A stretch of 8,032 nucleotides of DNA from Patescibacteria group bacterium AH-259-L07 (GTDB taxonomy: Bacteria; Patescibacteriota; Patescibacteriia; UBA2591; UBA6264): contig JALLOP010000069.1 of NCBI GenBank assembly GCA_027718005.1, positions 1 to 8,032 on the forward strand. Direction: 5' to 3'. The translations under genes and the position numbers were made by a program. Of the stretch, positions 1-5,776 are shown piece after piece. The first letter of the stretch is position 1; each line of letters begins with the position of its first letter. The notes under the pieces were generated by a model. The model did no database searches and was not told where the DNA came from. It saw only the letters and a list, made by a program, of their open reading frames with translations.

Positions 1-2
1 GT

Positions 3-422
3 GTGTGGTTACGAACGCCACAGATCTTTAAAAGAGCGGGCGGGATATGGGAGAATATTAAAACATTTGTCTCGAGAATAGAAACTCCGTTGGTAAAATT
101 TATTAAAACAAAAGATAGCCCGAGTGTTTATTTAATTACCGAAACCGGATTTAAACGAGGCATGTTAAATGAACGAGTGTTGGCGTCATATGGCACGCTT
201 TCTGAAATCATTACGGTTGGCAAAGACATTATTAATGTATTGCCTGATAACTATCTTATTCGCGCATATGGAGATACACGTGTTTATTTTCTGAGTGAGA
301 AAATAAAACGGTGGATAACCACGCCGCATGTTCTTGAAAAATTAGGATTTAGTTTTGAGGATGTGAGTGAAATAGATCCAATGGAACTAAATTTATATCC
401 AGAAGGCAATCCTCTTTTTTAA
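3..422 (+). CDS. C-terminal part of a repeat-containing, probably surface-associated protein (partial)
   Basis: This is the 3' end of a gene cut by the left edge; the GTG at position 3 is probably an internal valine, and the frame is open from the first codon. The 139 visible residues hold two related units. Unit 1 (about residues 31-86) contains SVYLITETGFKR, LASYG and a closing LPDNYLI. Unit 2 (about 87-137) contains RVYFLSEKIKRW, VLEKLGF, DVSEID and LNLYPEGNPL. From memory, units of the form 'VYylte.GlKR.i.s...l..yG...edv.ei...el..yp.g.li' recur at the C-termini of exported proteins in Parcubacteria-like genomes, often next to peptidase, lamin-tail or other extracellular domains. Function is unknown; a structural or wall-binding role is inference. 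No membrane segment is visible in this fragment. The stop is TAA at 420-422, just upstream of the promoter of the following antitoxin gene. Confidence 0.75.
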   Translation: MWLRTPQIFKRAGGIWENIKTFVSRIETPLVKFIKTKDSPSVYLITETGFKRGMLNERVLASYGTLSEIITVGKDIINVLPDNYLIRAYGDTRVYFLSEKIKRWITTPHVLEKLGFSFEDVSEIDPMELNLYPEGNPLF

Positions 423-435
423 TAGAGTTTTTCGC

Positions 436-464
436 TTGACAAAAAGTTTATCTTCAGGTATACT
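436..464 (+). promoter_or_regulatory. Sigma-70-type promoter of the Phd/YefM-like antitoxin gene
   Basis: The -35 is TTGACA (436-441) and the -10 is TATACT (459-464), with a 17-nt spacer. Transcription should start near 471, leaving a leader of about 24 nt before the ATG at 495. The -10 hexamer lies inside the left arm of the palindrome at 450-482, so a bound repressor would block polymerase directly. Confidence 0.75.
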
Positions 465-482
465 TATAGTATACCTGAAGAT
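450..482. promoter_or_regulatory. Perfect palindrome, probable operator for antitoxin autoregulation
   Basis: Two perfectly complementary 14-nt arms (450-463, ATCTTCAGGTATAC, and 469-482) flank a 5-nt centre, TTATA. The palindrome covers the -10 box and the predicted start site. Phd/YefM antitoxins are known to repress their own operons through palindromes at the promoter, so this is the natural operator. As RNA, only the right arm would be in the transcript, which argues against a hairpin role and for a DNA-binding role. Confidence 0.7.
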
Positions 483-494
483 TAAATAAAAATT

Positions 495-704
495 ATGGAT
501 ATCATCATTGGTCTTAAAGAATTGCGGCAAAGAATGTCAGAATGCACCCGTAAAGTAAAACAGGGTCATTCTTTTATTGTTGTGAAGCGGTCTAAGCCAT
601 TATTCAAGATCGTTCCTTTAGAGCAAGATTGGGAGGAAGTGGTGGATTTTACTAAAATTAAAAAAGGCGGCGTTGATATTAAAAAGATAGAAGAGAGGCT
701 TTGA
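495..704 (+). CDS. Solitary Phd/YefM-family type II antitoxin-like protein
   Basis: The 69-residue protein fits the Phd/YefM fold. An N-terminal DNA-binding part (about residues 1-42) has the pattern GLKELRQRMSECTRKVKQGHSFIVVKR and SKPLFKIVP. A charged C-terminal tail (about 45-69) with WEEVVDFTKIKKGGVDI would wrap a toxin in a complete module. Proteins of this family neutralise a partner such as a RelE- or Doc-type toxin and repress their own promoter. No toxin gene is adjacent: the next gene, 74 nt away, encodes an exported surface protein. It is therefore either an orphan antitoxin, a stand-alone repressor, or an antitoxin acting on a toxin elsewhere. The ATG at 495 has no recognisable Shine-Dalgarno sequence (the upstream bases are almost all A and T), but the start fits the family length. 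The promoter and palindrome upstream support autoregulation. Confidence 0.8.
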   Translation: MDIIIGLKELRQRMSECTRKVKQGHSFIVVKRSKPLFKIVPLEQDWEEVVDFTKIKKGGVDIKKIEERL

Positions 705-711
705 GAAAGCG

Positions 712-740
712 TAGATATATTAATTTAATTGTGGTATAAT
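712..740 (+). promoter_or_regulatory. Extended -10 promoter of the surface-protein operon
   Basis: A perfect TATAAT (735-740) is preceded by TGG (732-734), which gives an extended -10 (TGnTATAAT). A poor -35, TAGATA (712-717), sits at 17-nt spacing. Transcription would start near 747, about 32 nt before the ATG at 779. It is the only visible promoter for the two genes that follow. Confidence 0.6.
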
Positions 741-778
741 ATAATAAGGGTCAAAAGCAGGTATTTTTTGAGAAAAAT

Positions 779-2431
779 ATGAGAAAACAAGGGTTTGAAA
801 TTATTAAAGGCGGATTAACAGTTTTGTTAGCAGTTTTTATATTGTTTAGCGTGGCAAAAGCAGGAATTTTTTCGCCGCCTAGTGAGCCAGGGCCAACCAT
901 GCGGCCATTATCAGATCTGCCTACGGCAACAGAGATTTGGAATTCTGCAACACGAACGCTTACGTCTTTTGGTACGCTTGTTACTGATATTGTGGGTGGT
1001 GTTTGGAGCAAGGCAATATCAAGTTTGACTGACACGACAACCATTGGTGGCTTTATTATTGATAGACTTGGCAAAGTTGATGAGCCAATTTCTTCCCGGG
1101 CAAAATCGTCAGATATTTTATCAGATGCCACCCCATTTAAAGGCGCTGATATTAGCAATATTTTTACCAATACTTCTGATATAGAGGGAATATTATCAGG
1201 AACCGATTATGTAAGTGGAGTGAGCGCAGATGCAAGCGGTAATATATTAGAGCAGTTGGAATTTATAATGCAGAATTTAGGAGGCTATACCTATGGATCA
1301 AGCGATGCCTTGCATGTTTTAACTATTGCAAATGGGACGTATGATGCGAGCAATTTAGTTGTGAGTAATGTAAAAAGCGGCGTGAGCTTTGGTGTTAATT
1401 CTGTTGGTACATATGTAGGTTCTGGCAATTTAGCATATGGTTCTGATGACCCGGCAAAGGTTTTAACGACTGCTGAGGCAGCTGGTACATTTGATGTTTC
1501 TACTAATTTATCCAATGCAGTTATAAAAAAAGATATAACTTGGGGCGCAGCTCTTAGTTCAACTGGTACACTTACGCCAGATGGCGGCACGGCGATAGAA
1601 GCAGATTTATTTAGCGGAAAAACAGCGCATTTAACAGGAGATTGGGATTTAGATACTGGCACGCTTACACTTGCATGTGATATTAATACATTTAATGGAA
1701 CAGACAATAAAGTGGTTGATGATTATGATGGAAGCGGTGATGGTACTAATCGATGGTGTATTACTGATAGCGGTGATGCAGGCGCAAGTGATATCTTATC
1801 AGGAAAAGTGGCATGGGTTGATGGCGTTGCGGTAACCGGTACGGCCTATGGAGACAGTGATCCCGTTTTTGTTTTAGGAACTGCTACAAGCGCGGGCACG
1901 GCTTTGGTTGATCTTTTTAATGGAACAGGACAAGGGATCACGGGCGGGTCTCAAGCAAATGGCGGGGTTGATGATTATAATAAGGGAGGCAGCGCGCCAT
2001 CAAATAGATATTCTAAGACATGGACTGATTGTACAACTGGCGATAACTGTGGCACAGGAGATCCTAATGCTGATGCCAAAGATGACTCTACCGGCCTTAT
2101 CTGGAGCAAGCCATGTGCTGGATCTGGAACCACGTGTACACCAACTGATGAAGCAAGTCCAACAAAATATACCTGGGCTGATGCAATATCAGCGTGTGCA
2201 AATATGGCAGGCTGGTCTTTGCCTCATCAAAAACAGTTTATGCAGGCATATATTGATGGTTCGTATGGAAATTTAGAAGGTGGTGAAGGTCCTGATATTA
2301 AGCGTGTATATTGGTTAGCCACCGTAAAGTCTTGGGATACAAGTGGTGTCTGGAAGGGGCATTTGTCTCGCGGTACGACGAATACAGGAGATAAGATTGA
2401 CATACATTACGTGCGGTGCGTCCGCTTATAA
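779..2431 (+). CDS. Secreted protein with low-complexity repeats and a C-terminal Lcl/DUF1566-like domain
   Basis: The 550-residue protein begins with a signal peptide: basic start MRKQ, hydrophobic stretch at about 12-25, and an A-K-A cleavage site at 26-28. The middle (about 170-400) is rich in Gly, Asp, Ser and Thr and holds degenerate units such as SSDALHVLTIANGTYD (174-189), SDDPAKVLTTAEAAGTFD (222-239) and DSDPVFVLGTATSAGT (359-374). These are interleaved with DLFSGKTAHLTGDW and DILSGKVAWVDGVAVTGT motifs typical of fibre-like exported proteins. The C-terminus (about 413-550) matches Lcl_C/DUF1566: DDSTGLIWSK (435-444), TWADAISAC (465-473), GWSLPHQKQF (478-487), YWLAT (511-515) and YVRCVR (544-549). 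That domain is related to the C-type-lectin/FGE fold and usually serves in surface binding. No membrane anchor is seen, so the protein is probably released or held by partners. ATG 779 is preceded only by a weak GAG. The stop lies 1 nt before the next start, so the two are one operon. The ligand is unknown. Confidence 0.8.
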   Translation: MRKQGFEIIKGGLTVLLAVFILFSVAKAGIFSPPSEPGPTMRPLSDLPTATEIWNSATRTLTSFGTLVTDIVGGVWSKAISSLTDTTTIGGFIIDRLGKVDEPISSRAKSSDILSDATPFKGADISNIFTNTSDIEGILSGTDYVSGVSADASGNILEQLEFIMQNLGGYTYGSSDALHVLTIANGTYDASNLVVSNVKSGVSFGVNSVGTYVGSGNLAYGSDDPAKVLTTAEAAGTFDVSTNLSNAVIKKDITWGAALSSTGTLTPDGGTAIEADLFSGKTAHLTGDWDLDTGTLTLACDINTFNGTDNKVVDDYDGSGDGTNRWCITDSGDAGASDILSGKVAWVDGVAVTGTAYGDSDPVFVLGTATSAGTALVDLFNGTGQGITGGSQANGGVDDYNKGGSAPSNRYSKTWTDCTTGDNCGTGDPNADAKDDSTGLIWSKPCAGSGTTCTPTDEASPTKYTWADAISACANMAGWSLPHQKQFMQAYIDGSYGNLEGGEGPDIKRVYWLATVKSWDTSGVWKGHLSRGTTNTGDKIDIHYVRCVRL

Positions 2432-2432
2432 A

Positions 2433-4283
2433 ATGAATATAATAATGACTAAAGGCAGTAAATTTTTAGCCTTGAGTATAGCATTTATTTTAGTAAATGC
2501 TGTTTTAATATTGCCCACATTTGCATCTGAGACTGATGGCACGATTGATATAAATTATCGATACGCCTGGGGCGAAAACATTGGCTGGGTTGATTTTGGC
2601 TCGGGAAAGGGCAATGTTCATGTGTATGATTCTGAGTTAACTGGTTATGGATGGGGAGAAAATATTGGCTGGATAAGTTTAAATTGCTCCAATACCAATT
2701 CGTGTAATACCGTCTCATATAAAGTTTCAAACAATAGCCAGGGAGATTTGTCTGGCTATGGGTGGGGAGAAAACATTGGTTGGGTTGATTTTGGTAATGC
2801 CGCTATTGATATTTCCGGGTTTTTTTCCGGCTATGCATGGGGTGAGAACATTGGGTGGATTAGCTTGAGTTGTGAAAATACTAATTCGTGCGATTCAGTT
2901 GATTATAAACTAAAAACTGACTGGCGGCCGCAAGGCGTGCGAAAAGCAGTGAGTGTTTCGTCTAATGAAATTTCAAAACTGTTAGAATTAAAATATATTG
3001 AAACAGAACAGGATATTACGGCTACTGAAAAAGTTGTTTTTAAAGTTGAAACACGGACAAAAGTTGTCACAGCCGAAGGAGAAGCAGAAGTGATGGTACC
3101 AGACCAAACTGAGGTGACACGAAGTGATGGCGAGAAAATGGACTTTACCAAACTTACGGTTGAGGATAGTTCAGAGGTAGCTGCGGGTGTTGAGGACCAA
3201 GATGTGGTTTCTGCGGTTCAATACGGTATTCCTGAAGTGAGTTTGAGTTTTAACAAGCCAGTCACTATTTCTATTCCTGTTGATTCCTTTTATAACGGCA
3301 AAACACTTAATGTACATACGTCAAAGAGCACAACACGTGATTGGAAATTTTTAACAACATGCGATGTTTTAAATAGTAAGTGTATATTTAGTACCACCAC
3401 TGCTTCTTATTTCGCTGTTACGCAAAGAAGAGGAGGGGGCGGCTTGCCTTCAGCATCATATAGTCTGCCCACGCCTCCACCAACAGGTTTTTCTATTTTA
3501 ATTAATAATGGTGACGATGAGACAACGAAAAGAAGCGTAACGATAGAGTTTAATGTCGGCATGGATGTTAAAGATATGAGTATTTCTAATTATCCAGATT
3601 TCAATGATGCGATTTTAGAAAACTATACACCCACAAAAGAATGGGATTTATGCTCAGAAACAGGCGGTTTAATTATTCTTCCAGAGTGTTCAGAAGGAGT
3701 ATATACGGTTTATGTAAAGTTTTATACTCAGTGGGGAAGAACTTCCGCGGTAGTTTCTGATAGCATTGTATATAAAAAAATACGTCTCCCGGAGACGACT
3801 GAAATCCGTCCCCCGGAGGCCGCAATTGAATTACCCCTTCCTGCTATCCCGCAACCTCCCTCTATCATTTCGCAACCTTTGCGGGAAGACAGTAAAGAGG
3901 ACGTCATTACACAACTTCCTTCAGAAATCGACCTCCCGGAGACCGAAGAAGAAATTATTGAAGGATTGCTCCCGGTTTTTGAGCCAGAAGCAGCGCCTGA
4001 ACTTCAAGAGCAAGAAAAGGTAATACAGGAGACTTCTGAAGAAATTTTTGTCCCTGGTTTTAGGGAAGAGCTTGGGCAAGAGGAAGAAAGATTAATTACG
4101 CTTTATAAACAGATAGAAACAGCACCCAACGTTTTAGTTGCTACAGTTGCTAATATTCGCCTTATGTATGGGGAAATTATCCAATCATTTTTATTTACTA
4201 CCGCATATATTTTATTATTATTAGCGTTGTTGGCCATGTTTGGCAAAGAAGTGCAGTATCAGTTTCAAAAAAGAAAGCAATAA
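2433..4283 (+). CDS. Membrane-anchored surface protein with AWGENIGW repeats, beta-sandwich domains and C-terminal TM segment
   Basis: The frame is open from 2343, but ATG 2433 is chosen because it puts a signal peptide at the N-terminus (lysines, hydrophobic 11-27, LPTFA-S near 28-32) and lies 1 nt after the upstream stop; ATG 2445 is an alternative. The product is 616 residues. Four GENIGW repeats follow: YAWGENIGWVDFG (44-56), YGWGENIGWISLNC (72-85), YGWGENIGWVDFG (109-121) and YAWGENIGWISLSC (134-147). They alternate between two types, and each second type carries a C-x5-C pair (85/91, 147/153). Residues about 195-330 form a beta-rich domain (GIPEVSLSFNKPVTISIPV, then WKFLTTC and FSTTTASYFAVT). 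After a GGGG linker comes an Ig-like domain (350-447; TVYVKFYTQWGRTS). A Pro/Glu-rich stalk (450-555) follows. A single membrane helix (585-603) and a basic tail (FQKRKQ) anchor the C-terminus, with most of the protein outside. It probably works with the upstream secreted protein. No enzymatic motif is seen; an adhesion or envelope role is inferred. Confidence 0.82.
   Translation: MNIIMTKGSKFLALSIAFILVNAVLILPTFASETDGTIDINYRYAWGENIGWVDFGSGKGNVHVYDSELTGYGWGENIGWISLNCSNTNSCNTVSYKVSNNSQGDLSGYGWGENIGWVDFGNAAIDISGFFSGYAWGENIGWISLSCENTNSCDSVDYKLKTDWRPQGVRKAVSVSSNEISKLLELKYIETEQDITATEKVVFKVETRTKVVTAEGEAEVMVPDQTEVTRSDGEKMDFTKLTVEDSSEVAAGVEDQDVVSAVQYGIPEVSLSFNKPVTISIPVDSFYNGKTLNVHTSKSTTRDWKFLTTCDVLNSKCIFSTTTASYFAVTQRRGGGGLPSASYSLPTPPPTGFSILINNGDDETTKRSVTIEFNVGMDVKDMSISNYPDFNDAILENYTPTKEWDLCSETGGLIILPECSEGVYTVYVKFYTQWGRTSAVVSDSIVYKKIRLPETTEIRPPEAAIELPLPAIPQPPSIISQPLREDSKEDVITQLPSEIDLPETEEEIIEGLLPVFEPEAAPELQEQEKVIQETSEEIFVPGFREELGQEEERLITLYKQIETAPNVLVATVANIRLMYGEIIQSFLFTTAYILLLLALLAMFGKEVQYQFQKRKQ
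2562..2873 (+). repeat. Coding repeat: four AWGENIGW units in A-B-A-B order
   Basis: The units lie at 2562-2600, 2646-2687, 2757-2795 and 2832-2873. Types A (ending WVDFG) and B (ending WISLxC and followed by NTNSC) alternate, with an A-to-A period of 65 residues and a B-to-B period of 62. This points to duplication of a two-unit module. Codons differ between copies (GAAAACATTGG, GAAAATATTGG, GAGAACATTGG), so the duplication is not very recent. Confidence 0.85.
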
Positions 4284-4301
4284 AAATTTAAAATAAACAT
4301 A

Positions 4302-4326
4302 AAATCAGAGGTTTAGCCTCTGATTT
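4302..4326 (+). terminator. Hairpin directly after the surface-protein operon
   Basis: Perfect 10-bp arms (4302-4311, AAATCAGAGG, and 4317-4326, CCTCTGATTT) flank a TTTAG loop, 18 nt after the stop codon. The stem is followed by only three T residues at its own end and then AGGTCC, so it is a weak intrinsic terminator on its own, or a 3'-end stabilising hairpin. Confidence 0.5.
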
Positions 4327-4353
4327 AGGTCCGTCGCTAGCATATTTAAAAAT

Positions 4354-4370
4354 ATCCATTTACTATGGAT
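4354..4370. repeat. Small inverted repeat ATCCAT / ATGGAT
   Basis: Six-base arms at 4354-4359 and 4365-4370 have a 5-nt loop. It is the middle one of three hairpins between the surface operon and the tRNA. It is short and could be chance, but it overlaps the first copy of the 15-bp tandem repeat. Confidence 0.35.
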
Positions 4371-4390
4371 CCCCGTACTATGGGTTCCCG
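4361..4390. repeat. Two tandem copies of a 15-bp sequence
   Basis: TACTATGGATCCCCG (4361-4375) is followed immediately by TACTATGGGTTCCCG (4376-4390), with 13 of 15 positions identical. The second copy supplies the left arm of the next hairpin. No open reading frame covers it. Confidence 0.7.
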
Positions 4391-4410
4391 GTACCCGTAG
4401 TTTTTGTTTT
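4377..4410 (+). terminator. Rho-independent terminator for rightward transcription
   Basis: The 9-bp stem (4377-4385 with 4393-4401) includes one T-G wobble, has a 7-nt loop TCCCGGT and runs into TTTTTGTTTT. This is the best plus-strand terminator in the window and closes the 779-4283 operon, facing the leftward terminator of the metK-tRNA unit. Confidence 0.7.
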
Positions 4411-4414
4411 ATGT

Positions 4415-4451
4415 AAAAATCAAACACTCAACATACGTGCTGAGTGTTTGA
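4415..4451 (-). terminator. Rho-independent terminator of the metK-tRNA-His unit
   Basis: On the minus strand, a perfect 11-bp stem, TCAAACACTCA / TGAGTGTTTGA (4441-4451 with 4420-4430), has a 10-nt loop and is followed by TTTTT (4419-4415). It begins 3 nt after the end of the tRNA. On the plus strand there is no T run after it, so it acts leftward only. Confidence 0.85.
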
Positions 4452-4454
4452 AGG

Positions 4455-4527
4455 GGTGGCCTAGGAGATTTGCACTCCCCCTGAGAACTCCACAGGTTCC
4501 CGTGCTAACTACTACACTAAGGCCACC
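4455..4527 (-). tRNA. tRNA-His (anticodon GUG)
   Basis: The cloverleaf was folded by eye. G-1 (4527) is encoded and pairs with discriminator C73 (4455), the hallmark of tRNA-His. The acceptor stem is 7 bp (GTGGCCT / AGGCCAC). The D stem is GTGT/GCAC with one wobble. The anticodon stem GGAAC / GTTCT holds the loop CTGTGGA, which puts GTG at 34-36 after T33. The variable loop is 4 nt, and the T stem is GGGAG / CTCCT with loop TGCAAAT. CCA is not encoded: C73 is followed by CCT, so CCA must be added by nucleotidyltransferase. Oddities: the D loop AGTAGTTA lacks the G18-G19 pair and the T loop has G at 55 instead of T. The gene starts 4 nt after the metK stop on the same strand and is probably cut from the metK transcript. 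Confidence 0.88.
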
Positions 4528-4531
4528 ATGT

Positions 4532-5701
4532 TCATATTGTCTTAGCGAGTTTTTTTAATTCGTCAACTTTATTTAATTTTTCCCAGGGAAGGTCAAGATC
4601 ATTTCTGCCAAAGTGACCATAGGCTGCGACTTGTTGGTAAATCGGACGTCGCAGTTTTAAATTTTTTATCAGCATACCCGGACGCAGATCAAACACTTTT
4701 TTGACCAATTGAACAAGTTTTGCATCAGGCAGTTTGCCCGTGCCATACGTATCAATATTAATAGATAATGGTTTGGCAACACCAATAGCGTATGCAATTT
4801 GCACTTCAACATTATCTGCGAGGCCTGCTGCTACAAGGTTTTTTGCCACCCAACGCGCGCCATAAGAGCCAGATCTATCAACTTTTGTCGGGTCTTTTCC
4901 GGAGTAAGCCCCGCCTCCATGTGAGCCAACGCCACCATAGGTGTCAACGATTATTTTCCTCCCAGTTAAGCCGGAGTCAGCTGCAGGGCCGCCCAAGACA
5001 AAGCGGCCAGTTGCATTAATAAAGTATTTTGTTTGTGAATCTATAAGTTTTTGAGGGACAATGGGCTTTATCACATGCTGTTTAATATCTTCGCGCAGTT
5101 TTTTTAATGAAACATTTTTGTCGTGTTGAGCCGCAATGACAATATTTTTAATTTTTTTGGGCGTACTATTATCATATTCAACCGTTATCTGGCTTTTGCC
5201 ATCAGGGCGAAGATAGGGGAGCGTCTTATTTTTTCTGACCTTTGTCAATTGTTTGGTTAATTTATGAGCTAAAACAATAGGCAAGGGCATATATTCAGGT
5301 GTTTCATTAGTTGCGTAAGAATATACCATACCTTGATCCCCAGCACCTAATGTAGATAAATCTTCTTTTGTTTTTTTAGAAACACCGCGGGCAATGTCAG
5401 GGGATTGTTCGTGAACAATCACTTCAACGCCGCAGCTTTTATAATCAAACCCGTATTCAGGTTTGGTATAGCCAATGGTTTTTATGATATTTCGCGCGAT
5501 TTCAGGAATTTCTACATAAGCGCGTGTGGTGACCTCACCTGCGATAATGACCAGGCCTTTGGTAACCAGTGTTTCAACCGCGACGCGGGATTTTGGGTCT
5601 TTAGAAAGGATCGCATCTACAATGCCGTCTGAGATTTGGTCACAGATTTTATCAGGGTGGCCTTCCGTAACTGATTCAGAGGTTAAAAATTTCTTAATCA
5701 T
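4532..5701 (-). CDS. metK: S-adenosylmethionine synthetase (methionine adenosyltransferase)
   Basis: This cytosolic enzyme makes S-adenosylmethionine, phosphate and pyrophosphate from methionine and ATP, supplying methyl groups for RNA, DNA and protein methylation. The 389-residue product is full length (E. coli MetK has 384) and can be aligned from end to end. It shows FLTSESVTEGHPDKICDQ (5-22, with HPDK at 15-18 for ATP and metal binding), the first signature GAGDQG (119-124) followed by MVYSYATNET, KSQITVEY (169-176), GRFVLGGPAADSGLTGRK (232-249), the second signature GGGAYSGKDPTKVDRS (262-277) and AYGHFGR (360-366) near the end. Two substitutions stand out: Ser128 where GAGDQGxxxGY normally has Gly, and Tyr266 where Phe is usual. 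ATG 5699-5701 aligns with the family start. No Shine-Dalgarno precedes it, and the best -10 box ends only 6 nt upstream. tRNA-His follows 4 nt after the stop. Confidence 0.97.
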   Translation of the reverse strand: MIKKFLTSESVTEGHPDKICDQISDGIVDAILSKDPKSRVAVETLVTKGLVIIAGEVTTRAYVEIPEIARNIIKTIGYTKPEYGFDYKSCGVEVIVHEQSPDIARGVSKKTKEDLSTLGAGDQGMVYSYATNETPEYMPLPIVLAHKLTKQLTKVRKNKTLPYLRPDGKSQITVEYDNSTPKKIKNIVIAAQHDKNVSLKKLREDIKQHVIKPIVPQKLIDSQTKYFINATGRFVLGGPAADSGLTGRKIIVDTYGGVGSHGGGAYSGKDPTKVDRSGSYGARWVAKNLVAAGLADNVEVQIAYAIGVAKPLSINIDTYGTGKLPDAKLVQLVKKVFDLRPGMLIKNLKLRRPIYQQVAAYGHFGRNDLDLPWEKLNKVDELKKLAKTI

Positions 5702-5707
5702 GCTCTT

Positions 5708-5736
5708 ATTTTAGAATATTTTTTAGATTTTAGCAA
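5708..5736 (-). promoter_or_regulatory. Promoter of metK, predicted to give a leaderless mRNA
   Basis: On the minus strand, TTGCTA (5736-5731) and TAAAAT (5713-5708) are separated by 17 nt. Transcription would start about 7 nt after the -10, at or next to the A of the ATG at 5701. No SAM riboswitch fits in the 71-nt gap to the next gene. The -35 is a 4-of-6 match. Confidence 0.5.
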
Positions 5737-5752
5737 GGTTATAGATGTAATA

Positions 5753-5776
5753 ATAGCCGAGAAAATTCCCGGCTAT
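5753..5776 (-). terminator. Hairpin at the end of the 143-residue protein gene
   Basis: The arms ATAGCCG and CGGCTAT pair perfectly. On the minus-strand RNA the stem can extend through a G-U pair to about 10 bp with a small AT loop. It contains the stop codon of the upstream gene and is followed by TTATTA, a weak U tract. It would separate this gene from metK. Confidence 0.45.

Noticed and set aside
751..1170. Minus-strand open frames inside the surface-protein genes (751-1170, 1291-1707, 2485-2730, 2903-3151)
   Set aside because: They lie opposite long genes with clear domains, show no recognisable family and have no start signals; they arise from the codon pattern of the real genes.
1908..2276. 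Plus-strand frames overlapping the surface genes (1908-2276, 3766-4023)
   Set aside because: They are other-frame shadows of the Gly/Asp-rich and Pro/Glu-rich segments, with no family match.
2343..2432. An earlier start for the membrane-anchored protein at 2343
   Set aside because: It would overlap the end of the upstream gene and bury the signal peptide; ATG 2433 places the signal peptide at the N-terminus.
4535..4575. A separate promoter for tRNA-His in the 3' end of metK
   Set aside because: TTGACG and CAATAT are present but 21 nt apart, outside the usual spacing, so read-through from metK is more likely.
4792..5714. Plus-strand frames across metK (4792-5019, 5405-5632, 5526-5714)
   Set aside because: They are shadows of metK, which is conserved over its full length on the other strand.
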